In this document: in pieces, positions 59,560-64,000 of the stretch
Numbering within the stretch: the stretch's first letter is position 1
Layout of the letters: every line of letters starts with the position of its first letter
Origin: DATBAX01 sp963723765
Lineage (GTDB): Bacteria; Acidobacteriota; Terriglobia; Terriglobales; Acidobacteriaceae
Direction: 5' to 3'
DNA: 64,000 bases
Assembly: GCA_963723765.1 (NCBI GenBank)
Contig: CAVRSD010000005.1
Location: 744,001 to 808,000 of the forward strand
Made by a program: the position numbers and the translations under genes
The notes under the pieces: generated by a model
Database searches by the model: none
The model's input: the letters and a program-made list of their open reading frames with translations, nothing else
What the model was told of the DNA's origin: nothing

Positions 59560-60510
59560 ATGCCCACTTCTCAGCGCCCAGCCACGTGGATGGTCATCCT
59601 TGCCTTCGGACTGGTGTATGTGTTCTGGGGGGCGACCTACACGGCCATTGATATCGCCGTCGAGCGCATTCCTCCGGCGCTGATGTGCGGGGTGCGCTTT
59701 TTGATTGCGGGCGTGGTGCTGCTGGCGTATTGCGGGCTGCGTGGGCAGAAGATCCGCTTTAGCCCCGTGCAACTCGGACACCTGGCGATTGTGGGGATTC
59801 TGCTGCTCATGGGAGGGAACCTTACGCTGTCCTTTGCGGAAGAATATTTGCCCAGCGGGCTGGCGGCGTTGCTGCTTGCCGGGACTCCGCTTTGGTTCCT
59901 GGTGTTGGACTCGCTCCTGCTTGGCGATCATCGTATTTCGCGGCGCGGACTTTCGGGACTGGCGCTCGGCATCGTGGGGACGGCGGTGTTGATCTGGCCG
60001 CAGTTGGTGTCCACCACCAAGCTGGGACACAAAGAGCTGTGGTTTTCTTTCGCTCTGATGGGGGGATCGTTCAGCTGGGCGCTGGGTTCGGTGCTCTCGA
60101 AACGCTGGCAGTCGGGAGCGCCATCGTTTGCGGCCACTGCATGGCAGATGATTTTCGCAGGGCTGGCAAACTTGGTCTTTGCTGCGTTCAACGGCGATTG
60201 GTCGCGCGTGGTATGGACGCCGCGTGGACTGGGCGCAGTCCTGTATCTGATTATCTGTGGATCATGGATCGGCTATACCGCGTACATCTGGCTATTGGCG
60301 CACGTGCCAACGTCGAAAGTTTCGACTTATGCGTATGTGAATCCAGTGGTAGCGGTTTTTCTGGGATGGCTGGTGCTGCATGAAAAAGTGGACGCGTATA
60401 TTCTGACGGGCAGCGCGATCGTGATCGCGTCGGTCGCACTGGTGACCAGCGCGAAGATCAAGACGCGTACGGTCGCGGAAGAAATGCCGGCGGTGGAAGC
60501 GGCGGGCTAG
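59560..60510 (+). CDS. EamA/DMT-family transporter
   Basis: A 316-residue membrane protein with ten hydrophobic segments in two EamA repeats: the first starts VILAFGLVYVFWGATYTAID, the second WFSFALMGGSFSWALGSVLS. FAEEYLPSGLAALLLAGTPL and the repeat-2 VSTYAYVNPVVAVFLGWLVL are typical drug/metabolite exporter blocks. Close relatives export amino acids or other metabolites. No neighbour suggests the substrate. It has no clear ribosome site (CTGATTCCC ATG). Confidence 0.9.
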   Translation: MPTSQRPATWMVILAFGLVYVFWGATYTAIDIAVERIPPALMCGVRFLIAGVVLLAYCGLRGQKIRFSPVQLGHLAIVGILLLMGGNLTLSFAEEYLPSGLAALLLAGTPLWFLVLDSLLLGDHRISRRGLSGLALGIVGTAVLIWPQLVSTTKLGHKELWFSFALMGGSFSWALGSVLSKRWQSGAPSFAATAWQMIFAGLANLVFAAFNGDWSRVVWTPRGLGAVLYLIICGSWIGYTAYIWLLAHVPTSKVSTYAYVNPVVAVFLGWLVLHEKVDAYILTGSAIVIASVALVTSAKIKTRTVAEEMPAVEAAG

Positions 60511-60592
60511 CAATTTCAGATTGTAGATTTTAGATTGCAGATTTAACTGAGCACTGGGAATTGGATAGTGGCCTATTTCAAAATATATCGAG

Positions 60593-60693
60593 GTCATCCC
60601 GAAGACCCGGCGCTTTTCAGCCGGGCGAGGGATCTCGCGTGGACCACAGTGCATTTTCCCCCCGCGCAAGATCCTTCGCAAGCTCAGGATGAC
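60593..60693. repeat. 101-bp element with GTCATCC / GGATGAC ends
   Basis: It opens GTCATCCCGAAGACCCGGCG and closes TTCGCAAGCTCAGGATGAC, so the ends are inverted copies. An inner CCCGGCG ... CAGCCGGG hairpin is present. It resembles a full-length relative of the GTCATCCTGAG units. Confidence 0.6.
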
Positions 60694-60745
60694 ACTTTCT
60701 AATTTGAGACAAGAAAATCCAAATTCAGCCACTACCGGGAATTGA

Positions 60746-61569
60746 ATGGCGAATTGCATTACTTGTGGACGACAGCTGGCGCCTTCCCCGTTCGGGGAAC
60801 GGAATGAAGTGTGCCCCGCATGCCGGGCTTCCGCCATCGACGCGCGAACCGGATACGCGCCGAATTCTGGCCCCGCGCCTCGTGCCGCTGCGCGCAAACT
60901 GCCACCCGTCACTACCAGTTCTGGTTGGGATCAACGTGGCCGTGTTACGCCGCAATGGTGTTGTCCGGGGTTTCAGTCACGGAGCCGACCATCCGGCAAT
61001 TACTGCAATGGGGCGCGGACAAGGGATCGCTATCCTTAGGCACACAGCCCTGGCGGATGCTGACGTCCAACTACGTTCATATCGGGATCATCCACATTGC
61101 GCTTAATATGTGGTGCCTGTGGAATCTGGGCAGTCTGGCCGAACGGATTTTCGACCGCTGGACATATTTCCTGACCTATACGGCTTGTGGACTCGCCGGA
61201 AGCCTGGCGAGTTTGTGGTGGCACCCCATGGTGGTAGGAGCGGGCGCTTCGGGGGCGATCTTTGGGATTGCGGGAGCCTTGATCGCTGCGCTTTATCTGG
61301 GAAAGCTACCGGTGCCGCCGCAAGCTTTGCGCGGCACCTTAAAGAGCCTCCTGACCTTCGCCGGATACAATTTGTTCTTCGGAGGAGTTGTGCCTGGGAT
61401 CGACAATTCCGCACACATCGGCGGACTGATCTGCGGATTGGCGGTAGGAGCAGCCCTGGCGAAACATCTCATGGCTCCGCCCGACGTCCGCAACGGTTGG
61501 CGGAATGGAGTGCTTTTTGTAACTGCGATTGTGCTGGCCGGGGTTTTCTTTTATCTGAAGCACGGTTAA
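60746..61569 (+). pseudogene. Rhomboid intramembrane protease with N-terminal zinc ribbon, two frame shifts
   Basis: Three frames combine into one 273-residue protein. From the ATG at 60746 the start MANCITCGRQLAPSPFGERN and VCPACRAS give a C-x2-C / C-x2-C zinc ribbon. Removing one base at about 60917 continues into VLVGINVAV, and one more at about 60945 into YAAMVLSGVSVTEPTIRQLL. From there to 61569 the rhomboid domain is intact: HIALNMWCLWNLG, GAGASGAIFGIAG with the catalytic Ser, and DNSAHIGGLICGL with the catalytic His. Both breaks are extra bases, so they may not be biological. Confidence 0.8.
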
Positions 61570-61590
61570 CTTCTTTCGATTGTCTTGTCG

Positions 61591-62283
61591 CTACTTCGTG
61601 GCTTCTTCGTCCTCATCGTTGTTTTCGTTCATCAAATCGACGGCGTGCCCACGCACCGCGTAAGTGAACTTGTCTTCTTTGTTGTCCTTGGATGAAAACG
61701 TAACTCGTGTGGGCTGACGCTGCCAAGCCGGCGCCGGACATTCGGAATCCGGCAGTTCGTCTCCGCTGGCTTGGCCCAGAGCTTTCTTCAGGATGGGCTT
61801 GCGGCGCCCGAGTTGGGCCACCATGGCGTACAGTTTCTTGCCGTCATCGGAAACACCGCAGTAGGAAACATAGTCACGATACCAGCTGGCGGCCGAATAA
61901 TAGGGATCGAACTCCGGCAGGCTGATCTGCGAAACATGACCCGAGACGCGATCCACCAGCAACCAGCCGCCTCGCTCCCATCGCCAATGCTGAGTCGAGT
62001 TTGCCTCTTCGGGTAAAGCATCGTTGAGCCGAAATGCCCGTCGCACCACAAACAGCCGATCGGTAACGTCATGGGGAATGCCCAGGGCAAATTCCTTAAG
62101 CCGGCCGTCTATGAAAAGAGGGCGAACTTTCAAGTCGACCGGCTGGCTTTCGTCGGGGCCAGTGAACCATTTGATCGTGGTCCATTTGCCAAAGCTGATC
62201 ACGTGCGGCTTGGTTACGCCTTGGGCCACGGAAGTCACGAGAAGAGCAATCAGGAAGGTATTCAAGATAAATCGCATGCGCAT
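61591..62283 (-). CDS. Secreted protein of unknown function
   Basis: A 230-residue product, start at 62283 or two codons later (MRFILNTFLIALLVTSVAQG is the signal peptide); the frame is open to 62379 but without a site. The mature part reads ISFGKWTTIKWFTGPDESQP, PLFIDGRLKEFALGIPHDVT, and RVSGHVSQISLPEFDPYYSA, with two Cys (SYCGV, SECPAP). It ends in an acidic tail (NENNDEDEEATK). The Trp/Asp-rich beta segments suggest a small beta-sandwich or propeller blade. No family is recognised. Confidence 0.6.
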   Translation of the reverse strand: MRMRFILNTFLIALLVTSVAQGVTKPHVISFGKWTTIKWFTGPDESQPVDLKVRPLFIDGRLKEFALGIPHDVTDRLFVVRRAFRLNDALPEEANSTQHWRWERGGWLLVDRVSGHVSQISLPEFDPYYSAASWYRDYVSYCGVSDDGKKLYAMVAQLGRRKPILKKALGQASGDELPDSECPAPAWQRQPTRVTFSSKDNKEDKFTYAVRGHAVDLMNENNDEDEEATK

Positions 62284-62524
62284 GATTGAAGGTAGGCATT
62301 CCGGACCCGGAAGCACAAGGGCAGATGACACAGATTCGGCGCAACTCTCCCAGATGGGGAAAGTGCCGCCTGAGGGCAAAACTCGGACCGCTAAAAGCGC
62401 TTTACAGAAAACAAAGCCTTTAACGCTGCGCTAAAGCGCCGCTCACCCCTCCCCCGACAATACTTTTTGCCTGATAAACCCAATCGTGATAAGGTCTTGT
62501 CTGAAAACTGGCCGGAAAGTGCCT

Positions 62525-63283
62525 ATGCCGGAGCCCCCTACCTACAGCATCGTTTTGCCTGCTTACAACGAGAGCGCGCGGATTGGGGATAGCCTCGAAA
62601 AAATCCTGGCCTACGTCTCCGAGCAACGCTGGGACGCGGAAGTTATTGTGGTCAACGACGGCTCCAGTGATTCGACGGCGGAAATCGTCCAGAGCCTAGC
62701 CAAGCACAACCCCGTGTTGCGGTTAATCGAGAACCCAGGGAACCACGGTAAGGGCTACAGCGTCCGCAACGGCATGCTGCGCGCGCGGGGAGACATTTTG
62801 CTGTTCAGCGATGCCGATCTTTCCTCGCCGATTGAAGAAGCCGGCAAACTGTTTGCCGCCATCGCCCAAGGCGCCGATATCGCGATTGGCTCACGCTGGC
62901 TGCAACCGGAACTTCAAACCCAAAGGCAACCACTGCGGCGTCAGTTCTTTGGCAGGATTTTTAACCTGGCATTGCGCACTATCCTGGGCCTGAACTTCAA
63001 AGACACGCAGTGTGGATTTAAGGCTTTCACCCGGCGTTCGGCGCAAGCAATTTTTCCTCTGCAAAAGATTGAGCGCTGGGGATTCGATCCGGAAGTGCTC
63101 TACCTGGCGAAGAAACTCAATTTGTCGATTAAAGAAGTCCCGGTGTTGTGGTCGCATCGCGAAGGGACCCGCATTAATCCTCTGCGCGATGGGATTCGAA
63201 TGTTTGGCGAAGTGCTAAAGATCCGCTGGAATGCGCTCTGTGGGAAATATGCCACCGCTCGCGTTCAACCTCACGCTTTATGA
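62525..63283 (+). CDS. GT2 glycosyltransferase, dolichyl-phosphate-glucosyltransferase-like
   Basis: A 252-residue product from the ATG at 62525 (MPEPPTYSIVLPAYNESARI), with GGAAAG upstream; an in-frame start at 62486 is also open. GT-A motifs are VIVVNDGSSDST, then DILLFSDADLSSP (DxD), GSRW, LNFKDTQCGFKAFTRR and ERWGFDPEVLYLAKK. This order is that of the ALG5/DPG-synthase type, which moves a sugar from a nucleotide to a polyprenyl phosphate. There is no C-terminal membrane domain. The sugar is not predictable. Confidence 0.88.
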   Translation: MPEPPTYSIVLPAYNESARIGDSLEKILAYVSEQRWDAEVIVVNDGSSDSTAEIVQSLAKHNPVLRLIENPGNHGKGYSVRNGMLRARGDILLFSDADLSSPIEEAGKLFAAIAQGADIAIGSRWLQPELQTQRQPLRRQFFGRIFNLALRTILGLNFKDTQCGFKAFTRRSAQAIFPLQKIERWGFDPEVLYLAKKLNLSIKEVPVLWSHREGTRINPLRDGIRMFGEVLKIRWNALCGKYATARVQPHAL

Positions 63284-63541
63284 CGCTTCGGCAAGTCGGA
63301 CACGAACCAAGGGTTGCGTGGTCACGCCGACGCCCGGCTTGAAAGTTAGCGTCATTTCCGGCGCGCACTCCTCACATAACCAAAAAAATTCAATGTGACC
63401 AGAGACTTTTCTCATTTCTGAGTCAGCACTATGGTTGGAATGGCCAGCACCTTCGGCGGCCACGATCATTCGAAACAGCTTGCCCTCATGCAGGTAGCGA
63501 AAGCTTGCCGAGCACATCGAGTTAGCGCACTTTGAAACCAT
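63278..63541 (-). CDS. Small protein with paired CxxC-type metal site
   Basis: An 87-residue protein with GGGGAGG before the start. The N-terminus MVSKCANSMCSASFRYLHEG and the later FWLCEECAPEMTL give C-x4-C and C-x2-C pairs about 45 residues apart, a plausible zinc ribbon. The middle is polar (AEGAGHSNHSADSEMRKVSG). The last residues (VRVRLAEAS) are antisense to the glycosyltransferase stop by 6 bp. I associate this sequence with acidobacteria but have no function for it. Confidence 0.65.
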   Translation of the reverse strand: MVSKCANSMCSASFRYLHEGKLFRMIVAAEGAGHSNHSADSEMRKVSGHIEFFWLCEECAPEMTLTFKPGVGVTTQPLVRVRLAEAS

Positions 63542-63745
63542 CTAGCCTCCCCACTGGGCGGGGAACTTCAGGCAACAAGAAAATTCTACTCTCATCTCTT
63601 AGATGCAATCTACTCGTCGAAAGGATTCTGTGAAAAACCTCCGTGCAGAGTACAAAAATGGGAAGGGGAAGATCTTGGCGAAAACCTTTGAACCGCTAAG
63701 GTTGGGAAGGCGACACAAAGGTCGCAAAGAAAACAACCTCTGTGG

Positions 63746-64000
63746 CTACTGCCTTGTGGTTGCACCGGGGCTTGCGACTTTAGCCAGCTCTTCTACCGCG
63801 TCCGCAACTTTACGTCCCATTTCCTTTGTGCTGAGGGCATTCTGGCCGGGTTTTGCCAGATCGCGGGTGCGATTTCCGGAGTTGAGAACACCGGTTACCG
63901 CCGTTTCAATGCTGGCCGCCTCGGCTTCCAACCGAAACGAGTGGCGCAGCAGCATGGCGGCGGAGAGAATTGCACCCAGCGGATTGGCAATGCCGCGTCC
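63746..64000 (-). CDS. leuB: 3-isopropylmalate dehydrogenase, C-terminal part (5' end cut off)
   Basis: The frame enters from the right edge and stops at 63746, leaving 84 residues. GRGIANPLGAILSAAMLLRH is the LeuB/isocitrate-dehydrogenase C-terminal block, followed by EAASIETAVTGVLNSGNRTR, then STKEMGRKVADAVEEL. The NPLGAILSAAM and RTRDLA segments favour LeuB over isocitrate dehydrogenase. It decarboxylates 3-isopropylmalate in leucine synthesis. No other leu gene is visible because the window ends here. The gap 63542-63745 upstream of its stop has no gene. Confidence 0.88.
   Translation of the reverse strand, partial: GRGIANPLGAILSAAMLLRHSFRLEAEAASIETAVTGVLNSGNRTRDLAKPGQNALSTKEMGRKVADAVEELAKVASPGATTRQ

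Noticed and set aside
1..64000. Mobile element, prophage or genomic island
   Set aside because: No transposase, integrase, phage structural gene, tRNA-associated duplication or clear change of gene character was found. The only mobile-like features are short palindromic repeats.

Overview
The window looks like a piece of chromosome from an acidobacterium (Terriglobia / Koribacter type). This is inferred from gene content and not tested by any search: PEGA- and TPR-bearing serine/threonine kinase genes, PilZ-TonB and TonB-type envelope proteins, very short Cys-pair or coiled-coil proteins that I associate with this phylum, moderately high GC, and gaps full of short palindromic repeats. I saw no transposase, integrase, phage gene or CRISPR array. 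The sequence reads as core chromosome with housekeeping genes on both strands.

Layout. 1-5.4 kb: a LolA-type lipoprotein carrier (cut by the window edge), serS, a PafA-like secreted phosphatase overlapping pyrD, and msrA. 5.4-9.9 kb: a minus-strand group with a broken outer-membrane barrel gene, a small Cys/His-rich secreted protein, a zinc-finger membrane protein, a frameshifted WalJ-type hydrolase and hbd. 10-24 kb: a PEGA-domain pseudokinase; a five-gene export operon (three FtsX/MacB-like permeases, HlyD-like adaptor, ATPase); a PilZ-TM-TonB fusion; and an apparently active Ser/Thr kinase with a TPR-rich tail. 24-31 kb: secreted phosphoesterase, Tat-exported multicopper oxidase, a short-form 2-oxoglutarate dehydrogenase E1, and two tiny genes. 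31-38 kb: a PhoB/PhoR-like pair, a lipoprotein, tRNA-Val(GAC), pgsA, a VOC protein, and cysS with a shattered 3' third. 38-43 kb: a lipoprotein, gatA, gatC, a DUF721/DciA-like gene and cca. 43-49 kb: Tat ferritin-like protein plus tatA, M13 peptidase, tsaD, a receiver protein and a CxxC mini-protein. 49-55.6 kb: a complete isc operon (iscR-S-U-A-hscB-hscA-fdx-iscX) behind a promoter carrying an IscR-type operator. 55.8-64 kb: galT, yraN, a class III aminotransferase, an NTF2-immunity-like secreted protein, a DMT transporter, a frameshifted rhomboid protease, a secreted protein, a GT2 glycosyltransferase, a Cys-pair protein and the C-terminus of leuB.

Most notable observations. (1) A 66-bp inverted-repeat element lies in frame inside cca and adds exactly 22 codons. 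(2) A family of 62-64 bp hairpin elements has conserved flanks and cores that vary yet still pair; one copy supplies the stop codon of gatA. (3) The PEGA kinase has lost its catalytic and metal-binding aspartates. (4) Twelve single-base frame shifts occur in five genes, six of them within about 280 bp of cysS. Because most hit genes expected to be essential, sequence or assembly error is the first explanation to exclude.
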